The notes beneath the pieces were generated by a model. It ran no database searches, was not told the origin of the DNA, and saw only the letters and a list, made by a program, of their open reading frames with translations. This document shows positions 20,085-30,600 of a DNA stretch of 64,000 nucleotides, in pieces. Position 1 is the stretch's first letter, and each line of letters starts with the position of its first letter. The DNA is from Candidatus Brachybacter algidus (GTDB lineage: Bacteria > Bacteroidota > Bacteroidia > Chitinophagales > Saprospiraceae). The translations under genes and the position numbers were made by a program. Location of the stretch: assembly GCA_016711705.1 (NCBI GenBank), contig JADJSK010000001.1:620001-684000 (forward strand). The letters run 5' to 3'.

Positions 20085-21845
20085 CTAGTTGACCACCAAT
20101 GGGACAATGTTCAATTGATTCTTACCTTCAGCCTTTATGAAATAGACACCGGGAAGGAAAGCGGAGGCATCAAAAAACAACTTTTGTTGGTTTGGTTGAT
20201 AATTGCCATTAAACAATGTTTTAACCATTTTGCCAGCAGCATCATACAAACCAATGTGAATTCTATCTCTTGAAGATAAATGAACATCAACTAAAGTCAT
20301 AGAAGTAGCAGGGTTCGGATAGACTTCTATGTGATTAGTTGAATTAATTTCATCTGATGAGCTAGTTTGTAAAGTTTTAGATGTATAAAAACCTGATGGG
20401 GCTGTCATAGGACGTGTGATCGTTTTCCCGGATTTTGCAAATCCTTTGATAAAATATCTAGCTGTATTTTTAAATTCAGGAATGTTGGCGATGTACAAAG
20501 ATGTCAAATTGTTCTCAATGTTCATCTCTATACTATCCCAAAGTTCTGTTACTTCTTCCAATTGATAATACAACATTACTTTTTCAATTCCAGTCCTATT
20601 TTTTACTATAGCGTGAACATCTCGTTCTACCGTTACTTTAGCATCTATTATAGGCAAAATTGCATCCACTGCGATCATCAAAGGATCATTAACACCAACT
20701 TCTTTTGTGATACAATGAATGGCTCCTAGGGATGGAATTATTTTATTGCAATCTATGCCTACAATATTGTATCCAGGAAGTGCTTCTTCATATATTCTTC
20801 GAGCAATTGTATCATATTGTTCGGCATAAAAAGGTACCAGAACTGTTTTATTTACAAATACAGAATTTGTATAAGTCCTATAATTGCCATTTTGATCAGG
20901 GTATTTACCATTAGGTCCGGGAGGCATTGGCATATATACAATTCGGTAAGGTTTGCCAAATGTATTTGTAAAATTAGATAGAACGTAATCAATATTTGCA
21001 TTGATCTGCTTTCCGTCAGCAACATCATTAGGATACTTACCTACCAAAATCGTTTGCTCATCAAGGATCTTCATGTGCATATCTATGTGATGAATCGCAT
21101 CATATGGAAGGGTATTCATCTTAGGATACACTTTTGTTCCCATGAAGTCATGCATGATGGTATCTACTTCAGCTTCGGTATGATCAGAAAAGCCAAAATC
21201 ACTATTTGGGCCATTTTCATCCATAACTAGTAAGGAACTAAATGCAGTGCCAAGGCCATCAGACATATAGTTTCCGCCGGTGTGGACTAGATCAAGCGGA
21301 GCTTCATTTGTTTCTATCAGAGGTAATTGGAGTGATCTGGAGAGCTGACGTGCAAGTGTGTCATCCTGATATCTTGGGCGATTGTAGATCCAATCAACAA
21401 GATAAAAGGAATCCACATCTCTGGCATATACAGTATTGGGGCCATAATCTCTTACCCAAATTGAGTTGTATTTACCGATGACATACTGAACGTTTACAGA
21501 ATCAGAGATGCCCTTAGATTCTAAAAAACTCTTAACAGTGCTTGCATTGGTACATGCTATGATAATTTTACATTGAGGGATTGTATTTCTAACGATTTCT
21601 GCCTGAATATCCTTGAAGCCATTATCCCAAGAGATTATGAGGCCGCTCAATTCTTCCCACTCCGCCATACTTCTTACAGGAAAATCAAGTTTTCCGGATC
21701 TACCTGTTTTAGCTTCCTTGATGGTATTAGCAAGATACTGAGGCATAGCTTCTCTTTCACCGGCAGCAAAGTTTTTAGGTAAACTCTGAGCAATGAGGGC
21801 CGATGCTGAAAGATGAATAACTAAAAGGAAAACATATTTCAACAT
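20085..21845 (-). CDS. Secreted peptidylarginine-deiminase/agmatine-deiminase family enzyme with T9SS sorting domain
   Basis: 586 residues of the Porphyromonas-type deiminase family, which converts arginine (or agmatine) side chains to citrulline (or carbamoylputrescine) plus ammonia. The signal peptide ends near IAQSLP. Catalytic residues read in family order: Asp133 (WVRDYGP), GGN at 190-192, His253 and Asp255 (HHIDMHMK), Asn327 (TYTNSV) and Cys378 (LGAIHCIT). An NRPR motif (155-158) sits where PPAD has the two arginines that hold a C-terminal arginine. A linker beta-domain precedes a T9SS type A signal (VYPNPATSM ... PGVYFIKAEG). It lies 15 bases after the TonB receptor gene and is probably cotranscribed with it. 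True peptidyl specificity is inferred. Confidence 0.87.
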   Translation of the reverse strand: MLKYVFLLVIHLSASALIAQSLPKNFAAGEREAMPQYLANTIKEAKTGRSGKLDFPVRSMAEWEELSGLIISWDNGFKDIQAEIVRNTIPQCKIIIACTNASTVKSFLESKGISDSVNVQYVIGKYNSIWVRDYGPNTVYARDVDSFYLVDWIYNRPRYQDDTLARQLSRSLQLPLIETNEAPLDLVHTGGNYMSDGLGTAFSSLLVMDENGPNSDFGFSDHTEAEVDTIMHDFMGTKVYPKMNTLPYDAIHHIDMHMKILDEQTILVGKYPNDVADGKQINANIDYVLSNFTNTFGKPYRIVYMPMPPGPNGKYPDQNGNYRTYTNSVFVNKTVLVPFYAEQYDTIARRIYEEALPGYNIVGIDCNKIIPSLGAIHCITKEVGVNDPLMIAVDAILPIIDAKVTVERDVHAIVKNRTGIEKVMLYYQLEEVTELWDSIEMNIENNLTSLYIANIPEFKNTARYFIKGFAKSGKTITRPMTAPSGFYTSKTLQTSSSDEINSTNHIEVYPNPATSMTLVDVHLSSRDRIHIGLYDAAGKMVKTLFNGNYQPNQQKLFFDASAFLPGVYFIKAEGKNQLNIVPLVVN

Positions 21846-21860
21846 GATATTAAGTTTTAT

Positions 21861-24128
21861 TTAAAAGAAGAAGTTAAGTCCGGCACTCGGAAGTATTGGC
21901 AATTGGTTGATACGCTCATATGAGATTCTGTTGACATAGAAGATATTATCTCTGTCTGTCACATTGGATATACTTGCGTTTATTTCTAATCTTGAGTGTT
22001 TGCCAAACTTAAATATTTTCTTAGCAGAGACATCAATACGCATATAATCAGGTAATCTACCTTGATTTCTTTTACTTTCGTACAGAATGCCAATTTGGCC
22101 ATTTGTTGAAACGAAATCTGTTCCAAGATCAGTAGATGGAATCTGATCGAAGAATCCAATGGCTCTGGTGAAAGGGAATCCAGTTCCATAATTAAATCTG
22201 ACACTCAATTCCAGAGATTTTGTCTTTCCAAAAGCTACCGAACCTAAAAGGTTGACATTATGCGTTCGATCATAAATAGTAGGATATTCCTGCCTGCCAT
22301 CATCTCTGGTAACGTTACCATATGAGTAAGTACCCCATAAATAGTACCTTCCTCTAGAATACTTAGCTGTAAAATCAATTCCATATGCCTTACCTGTTTC
22401 AACTATATAATCAGGATCAGTTTTCTTAGCCTTGGCGCGATTGATATTTAATAACGCATTGAAGTTCTTATAATATGGTTCAAGATTCAGCTCAAGGTAT
22501 TGGTTGACATCATATTCAACTCCGAAAACCACATGCCATGCTTTTTGGAGTACGTTATTAACATACTCGTTTTTACTGTAATCATATATTGACTCCTCCG
22601 GACCTGAAAGAAAGCCACTAAATAGGTTGACCACGTCTCTGTCGTCCACAGTACTAAGTACATTTTGTGAATAAAGACCTGCAGCACCTTTGAAGCGTAA
22701 AGATTTAGTTGCATTATATTTCATCCCTATTCTTGGCTCAGGGCTGAATTTACCTAGAGAAGCATAATATTGCAACCTAACTCCCGGCTCTATTACAAGG
22801 TCGCCAAGTAACAGCTTATCTTTGAAAAAGAAAGAAAGTTCAGTAGTATTATCTTTTCTGGCAATTGTATTTTTTAGGAAATTTGTATAATTCAGGTCAG
22901 TGGTATTACCGGCTAGTTCTATCCCGAATTGAAGTTCGGACTTAGGTTTGTAATTTGTAATATTTACACCAAAGAAATAATTGGACAACTCAGATGTTCT
23001 TGGATTTTGTTCGAATTCGTTAAGCTCAATGTTGTATTTTGTAAAATTGGCAATCGCTCCTAAAGTATAGTTAGAACCGGCAGGATTCAAAACAAAATTT
23101 ATACCTCCGCCGCTGTTAACCCATTTAAACTTAGTGGTAGATGTATAATTGACATCATCATTAAAATTAAAACCAAAAAGATCGATTTTACTACCATTGT
23201 CAAGAGAGAAGTTCAACTTTCCATAATAATCTGTAAACGCAAATGGAAGACCATCTTCATTAGCATAGCTGTATAGCGTTTTAGAAGTCTTTTCTAGTAA
23301 TGACTTTTTAAAGGAAAGTAAATAAGATGCGGAAAATGCCTTATCTTCTTTCAAAGGAACAATAGGGCCTTCCAGCACAGCCTTTGCATTAAAAGGACTC
23401 ACCCCTACTACTCCACTTATTCTTTTTTTATTCCCTTCCTTTGTCTTAATATCTACGACAGCAGAAACTCTGCCTCCATGCTCTACATTGAAACCGGCAC
23501 TATTTACATCTATTGTTTTTATTGCTTCTGTCTCAAATACTGAAAATATTCCTATGCTATGGAATGGATTGAATATGGTCATTCCATCTATCATGATCTT
23601 ATTCTGGATGGGTGCTCCCCCTCTGATGTATATCTGTCCACCCTGGTCTCCTGTGCTCACAATACCTGGTAACACTGGAAGGTATTGTGCAATGTCTGCA
23701 TCCCCACCTATGGATGGTAACTGCTTAATTTGTTTCGGGCTTATGGTGATCACACCTGCTTTCACTTCTGTTCTTTTCTCTATGCTCCCGGCAGTGATCT
23801 GAACTTCATCAAGTAATTGAGTAGAAGTCTCAATATATAGTTTCTTATAGGTAACTGCAAGATTCTTAACATCTATATCTACTATTAAAGTATCATAACC
23901 GACATATGTGATCATTAATTTCTGAAGACCAGAGGGGGCATCAGTAAGATTAAAATAACCATTATTGTCTGTAAGATCAAGAAGATTGGTACCAATTACA
24001 GATACGGAAGCAGATATGATAGAATTACCATCTTCTTTATCATAGACGTTACCTCTTAGGATGGTGCGCTGTGAGTATGAAGCAATATTAATCAGTAAAA
24101 AAGAAAATAATATGATGTGTTTGTGCAC
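21861..24128 (-). CDS. TonB-dependent receptor with carboxypeptidase-D-like N-terminus
   Basis: 755-residue outer-membrane receptor. The signal peptide MHKHIILFSFLLINIASYS is followed by a carboxypeptidase-regulatory-like domain (RGNVYDKEDGNSIISASVSV ... YDTLIVDI), then the plug (about 110-230: IYIRGGAPIQNKIMIDGMTIFNP) and a beta-barrel ending LPILPSAGLNFFF. It carries an unknown substrate across the outer membrane with TonB energy. First gene of a pair with the secreted deiminase (15-base gap), which suggests uptake of a product or substrate of that enzyme. No SusD partner is present. A near-match -7 box (TACTTTTA) lies about 22 bases upstream of the start. Confidence 0.9.
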   Translation of the reverse strand: MHKHIILFSFLLINIASYSQRTILRGNVYDKEDGNSIISASVSVIGTNLLDLTDNNGYFNLTDAPSGLQKLMITYVGYDTLIVDIDVKNLAVTYKKLYIETSTQLLDEVQITAGSIEKRTEVKAGVITISPKQIKQLPSIGGDADIAQYLPVLPGIVSTGDQGGQIYIRGGAPIQNKIMIDGMTIFNPFHSIGIFSVFETEAIKTIDVNSAGFNVEHGGRVSAVVDIKTKEGNKKRISGVVGVSPFNAKAVLEGPIVPLKEDKAFSASYLLSFKKSLLEKTSKTLYSYANEDGLPFAFTDYYGKLNFSLDNGSKIDLFGFNFNDDVNYTSTTKFKWVNSGGGINFVLNPAGSNYTLGAIANFTKYNIELNEFEQNPRTSELSNYFFGVNITNYKPKSELQFGIELAGNTTDLNYTNFLKNTIARKDNTTELSFFFKDKLLLGDLVIEPGVRLQYYASLGKFSPEPRIGMKYNATKSLRFKGAAGLYSQNVLSTVDDRDVVNLFSGFLSGPEESIYDYSKNEYVNNVLQKAWHVVFGVEYDVNQYLELNLEPYYKNFNALLNINRAKAKKTDPDYIVETGKAYGIDFTAKYSRGRYYLWGTYSYGNVTRDDGRQEYPTIYDRTHNVNLLGSVAFGKTKSLELSVRFNYGTGFPFTRAIGFFDQIPSTDLGTDFVSTNGQIGILYESKRNQGRLPDYMRIDVSAKKIFKFGKHSRLEINASISNVTDRDNIFYVNRISYERINQLPILPSAGLNFFF

Positions 24129-24238
24129 GATAACAAATTTTAGAAGGCGTAAAAGTAAACTTTTATAATTATTATTCTTCTAAATTTCAATTAACAAGTG
24201 TTAAAGTATAGTAAAAACACTTCAATAATTTTGTCCTA

Positions 24239-24583
24239 TTAGCCTATTTCTGAGCCATTGTCGACTGCTCTGTCAGGTCTTAAAAGGATCACTCCACCTC
24301 CATTATCGTATATACCCAATATTAGAAACTCTGACATGTAGCCTGCTATATTTCTTGGTGGAAAATTTATTACTGCAATTATCTGAGTGCCAATCAGAGC
24401 GGAAGTTTCATAATAATGTGTGATCTGTGCACTACTTTTTTTAATACCAATATCCGGGCCAAAATCAACTTCAATTTTATAAGAGGGATTCCTTGCCTTT
24501 TCAAATGTAATGGCAGAGATGACAGTTCCAACTCTTATATCAAGTAATGCAAAGGATTCAGTAAAATTTACTTGAGGTTTCAT
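24239..24583 (-). CDS. csaA: CsaA-like tRNA-binding-domain chaperone
   Basis: 114 residues, the whole being one EMAP/tRNA-binding OB fold. DIRVGTV at 15-21, IGIKKSSAQIT near 46-56 and INFPPRNIAGYMSEFLILG near 74-92 are the conserved CsaA blocks. In Bacillus, CsaA has export-related chaperone activity as a homodimer; the role in Bacteroidota is unproven. The start codon lies 17 bases after the stop of the MacB-like permease, so the two are likely cotranscribed. Confidence 0.9.
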   Translation of the reverse strand: MKPQVNFTESFALLDIRVGTVISAITFEKARNPSYKIEVDFGPDIGIKKSSAQITHYYETSALIGTQIIAVINFPPRNIAGYMSEFLILGIYDNGGGVILLRPDRAVDNGSEIG

Positions 24584-24600
24584 ATATGATCAGGTATTGT

Positions 24601-25848
24601 TTAACCTTGTCTGATTGCTTCGACGGGATCCATCTTTGCAGCATTAAAAGCAGGTATCACACCTGCAAGAATACCTACAAGAATGGAAAGGACCAATCCA
24701 ACCAATATATTGCTTATAGAAAGCGTCATTTCAAATTCAGTTAAAGCACTGGCTACCTTTAAAACGCCGAACACAAATATTAAACCTAATATTCCGCCGA
24801 GGATACACAATACCACTGATTCAATTAAAAATTCAAGTAGAATGACATTTCTTGTCGCGCCAATCGCTTTTTTAATGCCAATGATGTGGGTTCTTTCTTT
24901 TACTGAAACAAACATAATATTGGCGACGCTAAACATACCAACCAAGATGGCAAAGCCACCAATGATTAGTCCTGCAAGTTTTAAAACACCAAAAACACTG
25001 TCAAATATTTTATTCAACATGCTCAATTCATTGATGGCGAAATTACTTTCATCCATTGGCTTGATCCTGCGTTCAGCCCTTAGTAAACCAGTTATTTCGT
25101 CTCTAAAATCAGCAATATCAATTCCTTTTTTTGCCTTAGCATTAATAGAAGCAAAGAAAGATCCTCCTCTAAGATTAATATAGAACTGAGCAGTCTTATA
25201 AGAAACAAGACATGCTTCATCGAAATCGAGAGGGTTAATCAAGCTCTTTCCGGTTTTAGCTATCACACCAATTACCTGGAGTTTTTTGCCGCCCAATACT
25301 ACGATCCTCCCTATTGGATCTGCTGGTCCAAATAAACCTTGAGCGACTTCATATCCTATGACTACAGTATTCGTTCCATTGATAACATCATTGCGATTAA
25401 AAAAGCGACCGGAAGCAATTTCAATATTAAAAATGCCTCCATAATCTTCTGTTACGCCTATTATAAAGGAGCCTTCTATAAAGTTTTTCTGAAATTTAAC
25501 GACTTTATTTCCTATAAAAGCACTGTATGAAACCTGCTCAGTCAATTTGCTTTTTTCTTTTATAGCTTCAAAATCACTATAAGAAGGCTTTGGACGACGT
25601 TGATATTTCCACCAACTCCCTCCATCATCGCTCCAGGGTCTTTTATCGATATATAGTACATCGTTGCCCAATTTATCGAAGCTACCCCTGATATTATTCT
25701 CAAGTGAATCTACAGCTGCTTGCACGGCTATGATACAAAATATACCTATCATTATACCAAGGAGAGATAGAAATGTTCTCATCTTATTATTTCTGAGTTC
25801 AGACAAAGCCTGGACAGAACTTTCCCAAAAAATATGTGCAATATTCAA
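24601..25848 (-). CDS. MacB/FtsX-type ABC transporter permease
   Basis: 415 residues. One N-terminal transmembrane helix (about 22-46, MRTFLSLLGIMIGIFCIIAV), a periplasmic MacB core domain (about 47-275), then three C-terminal helices of the FtsX domain (about 290-315, 340-365, 375-405), ending in the diagnostic MDPVEAIRQG. The family works as a mechanotransmitting permease dimer with a cytoplasmic ATPase, not as a classical pore. No ATPase or membrane-fusion gene is nearby, so the partner must be encoded elsewhere. First gene of a likely pair with csaA. Confidence 0.9.
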   Translation of the reverse strand: MNIAHIFWESSVQALSELRNNKMRTFLSLLGIMIGIFCIIAVQAAVDSLENNIRGSFDKLGNDVLYIDKRPWSDDGGSWWKYQRRPKPSYSDFEAIKEKSKLTEQVSYSAFIGNKVVKFQKNFIEGSFIIGVTEDYGGIFNIEIASGRFFNRNDVINGTNTVVIGYEVAQGLFGPADPIGRIVVLGGKKLQVIGVIAKTGKSLINPLDFDEACLVSYKTAQFYINLRGGSFFASINAKAKKGIDIADFRDEITGLLRAERRIKPMDESNFAINELSMLNKIFDSVFGVLKLAGLIIGGFAILVGMFSVANIMFVSVKERTHIIGIKKAIGATRNVILLEFLIESVVLCILGGILGLIFVFGVLKVASALTEFEMTLSISNILVGLVLSILVGILAGVIPAFNAAKMDPVEAIRQG

Positions 25849-25954
25849 TAGTTAGAAATTATTTTGTAAAGTTAACTTTGAAATATCTAACCATGAAATA
25901 AATTCGACAAGCGAATACCATATCAGTACTAAAAACATTGCTTAGATTGACAAT

Positions 25955-26725
25955 TTAGAATTTTAGATGTCTGACGGTTTTATGATTTTCCTTTAGCATG
26001 ATTAGTGATTTAATACCTATCGTAAGGTGATCTGTCACATAATTTTGATTTACATGTTTATCACTTTCATCGGTTTTGACCCCTTCAGGAAACATTGGGA
26101 TATCGGAGACTAAAAGTAGGGCTCCTGTAGGAATTCTATTGTGAAATCCAACAGAAAAAATTGTAGCAGTCTCCATGTCTATAGCCATAGCTCTTATAGC
26201 GGAAAGGTATTCTTTAAAATCTTCGTCCCATTCCCAAACTCTTCTATTGGTTGTAAATACAACACCCGTCCAATAATCTCTTTCATTTTCTCGAATAGCT
26301 GTAGAAATAGATTTTTGGAGCGCAAATGCTGGCAAGGCTGGTACTTCTCTTGGAAAATAATCATCAGATGTACCATCTCCTCTTATTGCAGCTATGGGTA
26401 AAATTAGATCTCCAACTTTATTTACTTTTTTCAAACCTCCGCATTTCCCTAAAAACAATACAGCATGTGGAGTAATAGCCTCCAATAGGTCCATGATGGT
26501 GGCTGCATTCGGACTGCCCATGCCGAAATTAATGATTGTAATATCGTCAAATGAAGCACTCTGCATAGCTCGGTCTTCTCCTGTGATCGGCACATTATAG
26601 GTCTCTGCAAAGCGCACCACATAATCTTTGAAATTAACAAGGATAATAAATTTCCCAAATTCTTCAATTGATCTGCCAGTGTATCTAGGTAACCAATTGT
26701 TAATTATATCAGCTTTTGTTTTCAT
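25955..26725 (-). CDS. AMP nucleosidase (short Bacteroidota form)
   Basis: 256 residues of the purine-nucleoside-phosphorylase fold. Hydrolyses AMP to adenine and ribose 5-phosphate, adjusting adenylate pools. Visible blocks are FGMGSPNAATIMDLL (phosphate/ribose site), LFLGKCGGLKK, and the catalytic region AIDMETATIFSVGF ... LLLVSDIP. It lacks the extra N-terminal domain of the long E. coli Amn. Divergent from the DtxR-family regulator; the DtxR-like palindrome at 26807-26826 lies in the shared control region, so metal-dependent regulation is possible. Confidence 0.87.
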   Translation of the reverse strand: MKTKADIINNWLPRYTGRSIEEFGKFIILVNFKDYVVRFAETYNVPITGEDRAMQSASFDDITIINFGMGSPNAATIMDLLEAITPHAVLFLGKCGGLKKVNKVGDLILPIAAIRGDGTSDDYFPREVPALPAFALQKSISTAIRENERDYWTGVVFTTNRRVWEWDEDFKEYLSAIRAMAIDMETATIFSVGFHNRIPTGALLLVSDIPMFPEGVKTDESDKHVNQNYVTDHLTIGIKSLIMLKENHKTVRHLKF

Positions 26726-26806
26726 TGAATGTCATTTTGAAAGATAAGTCAATCATGCTAAAATTAAATATTTCTTTCCACAAGAACGCACAAATATTTC
26801 AATTTT

Positions 26807-26826
26807 AATTTAGACTTACCTAAATT
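26807..26826. promoter_or_regulatory. DtxR/MntR-like operator between divergent genes
   Basis: Perfect interrupted palindrome, 7-base arms AATTTAG and CTAAATT around a 6-base centre. The minus strand reads TTAGGTAAGTCTAA, very close to the DtxR box half TTAGGTTAGGCTAA. It sits 58 bases before the ATG of the DtxR-family gene and 82 bases before the AMP nucleosidase start. Autoregulation is the natural reading; binding is inferred. Confidence 0.6.
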
Positions 26827-26883
26827 TATCACTAATTGATCACATATACATCTGTTATTAAATTTATTAAACTCGACAAATCG

Positions 26884-27549
26884 ATGTTATTAACACAATC
26901 AGAGGAAGACTACATAAAGGCGATATACCGCATATTCGAGCGAACCGGAACTTTAGTAAGTACCAACTCAATATCTGACCAAATGAAGACCACACCTGCT
27001 TCTGTAACGGATATGATCCAAAGGTTGCACGAAAAAGGAATAGTTCATTATGAAAAATATAAAGGAGTCTCCTTAAAACAAAATGGCAATTCAATTGCCA
27101 CACAACTGATTCGCAGAAACAGGTTGTGGAAAGTTTTTTTAGTTGAAAAATTAAACTTTACATGGGATGAACTCCAGGAGACTTCAGATATATTAGAACA
27201 TGTACAATCTGAAAAGATGATAGATGAACTTGAGAAATACTTGTCATTTCCAAAATATGATCCACTCGGGGACCCGATTCCTGATAAGAGTGGAAAGTTT
27301 GTGTTGAGGAGCAGATTTCCGTTATCTGAAGTTAATATGAATACAAAAGTGAATGTCGTAGGGCTTTTAAACCAAAGTCCTCCATTTTTAAAATATTTAG
27401 ACAGTCAAAAAATTGAATTGGGTACCAAAATTACTATACTTGAACGTTTCGAATTTGACAAATCTCTAAAAATCCTTTCAAATGAAAGCGTAGAATCGAA
27501 TATATCATTAGACATAGCAAGGAATATACTGGTGCGTTTTCAAAGCTAA
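26884..27549 (+). CDS. DtxR/MntR-family metal-dependent transcriptional regulator
   Basis: 221 residues from MLLTQSEEDYIKAIY; I reject the 16-residue longer start at 26836 because the family begins here. It has an N-terminal winged helix (about 1-60: STNSISDQMKTTPASVTDMIQRL), a dimerisation and metal-binding domain (about 65-140: WDELQETSDILEHVQSEKMIDELEKYL, then GDPIPDKSG), and a C-terminal FeoA/SH3-like part. Such proteins repress Mn or Fe uptake when loaded with metal; which metal cannot be told here. A DtxR-like palindrome lies upstream. Confidence 0.9.
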   Translation: MLLTQSEEDYIKAIYRIFERTGTLVSTNSISDQMKTTPASVTDMIQRLHEKGIVHYEKYKGVSLKQNGNSIATQLIRRNRLWKVFLVEKLNFTWDELQETSDILEHVQSEKMIDELEKYLSFPKYDPLGDPIPDKSGKFVLRSRFPLSEVNMNTKVNVVGLLNQSPPFLKYLDSQKIELGTKITILERFEFDKSLKILSNESVESNISLDIARNILVRFQS

Positions 27550-27626
27550 ATATCAGTATTTATAAACAAATTCACCTATAGGGAAATTCAAATAATATTT
27601 AGTTTCAATTAATTGTATATCATTTT

Positions 27627-27634
27627 TATTTTTG
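27627..27634 (+). promoter_or_regulatory. -7 element upstream of the reprolysin gene
   Basis: TATTTTTG matches TAnnTTTG, 61 bases before the ATG at 27696. The -33 region has only TTTC at the right distance, so support is partial. Confidence 0.35.
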
Positions 27635-27695
27635 CATACTAATATTGCACAAAATATTATTCCTCTTTTTATTCAAATAATAATCAATTCAGTAT

Positions 27696-30600
27696 ATGAA
27701 GTATTTAAATCTATTGATTTTATGTCTTATAGTCAACCTAAGTTTTGGCCAAACATCTAATTGGCAAAAATGGCAACCAATTGAAAAAAGTCATTCTCTT
27801 AGAATAAAAACAACTAAAGCTGAATATTATTCTCTGGACCTCAAAGGATTAAAGAATCAAATATCCAATGCACCTGAGGCAAAAGATAGAGATGTGATTG
27901 CTCCTATCCTCTCGCTGCCAATGCCCGGTGGTAAGATGATCGATTTTAATGTAATTTCCTCCAGCGCTCTAGCTCCGGGATTAGCTTCAAAATATTCGGA
28001 AATAAAAAGTTACATCATCAAAGCCATAAATGATGAAAGGGTGCAAGGAAGAATAGACGTGACTTATCAGGGCTTTCATGCAATGATCCAAAAGGTGCGG
28101 ATCTAGTCTTCATAGATCCGGCATTGGATAAAAACACAATCAACTACATTGTTTATAAAAAAACTGACCTTGTCAGGACAAATAATTTCGCATGTCTGGT
28201 AAATGATGAATCTGAAAAAGAAAGTCTTAACTTCGACTCTAATGATATTAGAGTATCCGATAATAATTTCAGAACATATAGAATAGCTATATCCTGCACA
28301 GGTGAATATGCGCAATTCCATGGTGGAACAAAAGAGATGGTCGTTTCTGCGATGAACACTACTATCAATAGGGTCAACTTTGTATATGAACACGACTTTG
28401 CAGTGAGATTCGAAATAGTCGACAAGAACGATACACTTATATATCTTAACCCTTCCACTGATCCTTACGATAATAATGATGTAGGAACTCAACTGGATGA
28501 AAATCAAAATCAATGCGATGAAAAGATCGGTTCTGCTAATTATGACATTGGCCACATATTTAGCACTGGTGGCGGAGGGTTGGCAGGGTATGCTGTAGTT
28601 TGTAAAAATAACCGGAAAGCCGGAGGTGGAACAGGTTCAGGATCTCCTGTCAATGACGCTTTTGATATAGATTATGTAGCTCATGAGATAGGTCATCAGA
28701 TGAGTGGATCCCATACACAGAATAATGATTGTAATAGAGACGATTCTGCATCTTTTGAACCGGGTAGTGCTTCAACTATCATGGGTTATGCAGGAATTTG
28801 TGCTCCTGATGTACAACAACATAGTGATGCATATTTTCATGGCCATAACATATTGGAAATGGGTAATTATATTGTGAATGGCACAGGTAATAGTTGTCCA
28901 TCCAAGACTATTTTGCCTGGGGCAAAGCCAGTGATAAATACTACTTCAGGAAATCATATTATCCCGAAATTGACCCCTTTTGAGATGGAAGCATCTGCGA
29001 CAAGTGAATATCCTTTATTATACTGGTGGGACCAATATGACAATGAAGTAGCAGAAGTTCAACCTCCGCTTCCTTCGAATAAATTGGGGCCATTATTCCG
29101 ATCTTACGATGCAGTTCCCTCCGGAATCAGAACATTTCCGAAAATTGAATATATTGTAAATAATTCTTTGAATACTTGGGAGTCTCTATCTGCAGTAGCA
29201 AGAGATATTAATTTTGTAGTTACAGTTCGAGAAGATATTACTGACGGTGCCAGACACTCTCAGGCATTTGATAAATTAACTGTCGATGCTAACAAAGGTC
29301 CTTTCCTGGTAAATAATCCAAATGACAAGAATGTTACATGGTTTTCAAGTGTACCGCAAACTGTAACCTGGGATGTTTCACTTACAGATCAAAGCCCTAT
29401 AAACTGCTCGAGAGTTAATATTTTATTATCAAAAGATGGTGGTTATACTTATCCATATTCGCTCCTAGAAACTGAAAATGATGGTTCTGCGGAAGTTATA
29501 TTACCACAGATTGTAGGAGACAGCATGAGAATCAAAGTAGCTGCTGTAGGCAATGTATTTTTCGATATATCAAATAATAATTTCACGATTAAGGATGGTT
29601 TTCCTCCATTTACCGTGGATGTGAATGCTACTTCTGTAATGTTGTGCGCCTTGGATACATTATCATTCTATGTAAGTGCCAAAACACTGGATCTAACACC
29701 TGATACCATTTTAGTAAGTACATTTAATACAATTCAAGGTATCAAAGTACTATTTTCGAATGATACTTTATATACTGAAGATTCAATTTTGGTGACCATT
29801 ATTAACAATAATTCAGCAGCTGGAGTGAAGCAATTACAATTAAAATTTTCTACTCCAGCTTTAAATATTGTAAAATCCATAGAAATAACCAGTATTGCAC
29901 TGCCTCTAAGCCCTGTGTTAAACTCGCCTTCCAACTACAGTGAAAATGTAAGCACACAAGTGCAGCTTAAATGGAATCCTGTGACCAGTGAAATCGTTAC
30001 CTATACAGTGGAAATAGCTAAGGATAAGCTATTTACAAATATTATAGCTACGCTTGAGGATTTATCAGAAGTAAATACGGGTTTATCTGTTTCATTAGAA
30101 TCAGGAACCACTTATTATTGGAGAGTCAGAACTCTTGGACAATGCGGATTCTCTAGTTATTCTGCATCTTATGTATTTAGAACTGAACAATGTAATCAGA
30201 TCTTTTCACAACCATTCATGACTACACCTATCAATGCAATCGAAGTAACAGATACAATTAATGCTTCTGATATTCCTTTCGAAAAAGTTTCTTCCATTAG
30301 CGTTAATGCCATAAGAGGATCTCATAATGAGGTAAGTGGTCTATCAATGACATTGAAAAACAATGATGGTTTAGAATCTATTTTATTCGATAAAGATTGT
30401 TCAGGTGATCGTATCATAGACCTTTCTTTTGATGACAGATCAGAGATCGAGGGTATTCCTTGTGATGAAAATGTAGATATACTGGGTCTTGGTAATATCG
30501 CTATTAAGCCCACTACCCCGCTTTCTGTCTTCAATGGTAGCAATGCTAATAATAATTACGTAATGTTGGTAAATGATGATTCTGGCAGTCAAGGTGGTGT

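Noticed and set aside
28103..28555. Minus-strand 150-residue hydrophobic ORF
   Set aside because: It is antisense to the conserved reprolysin coding region, which explains the open frame.
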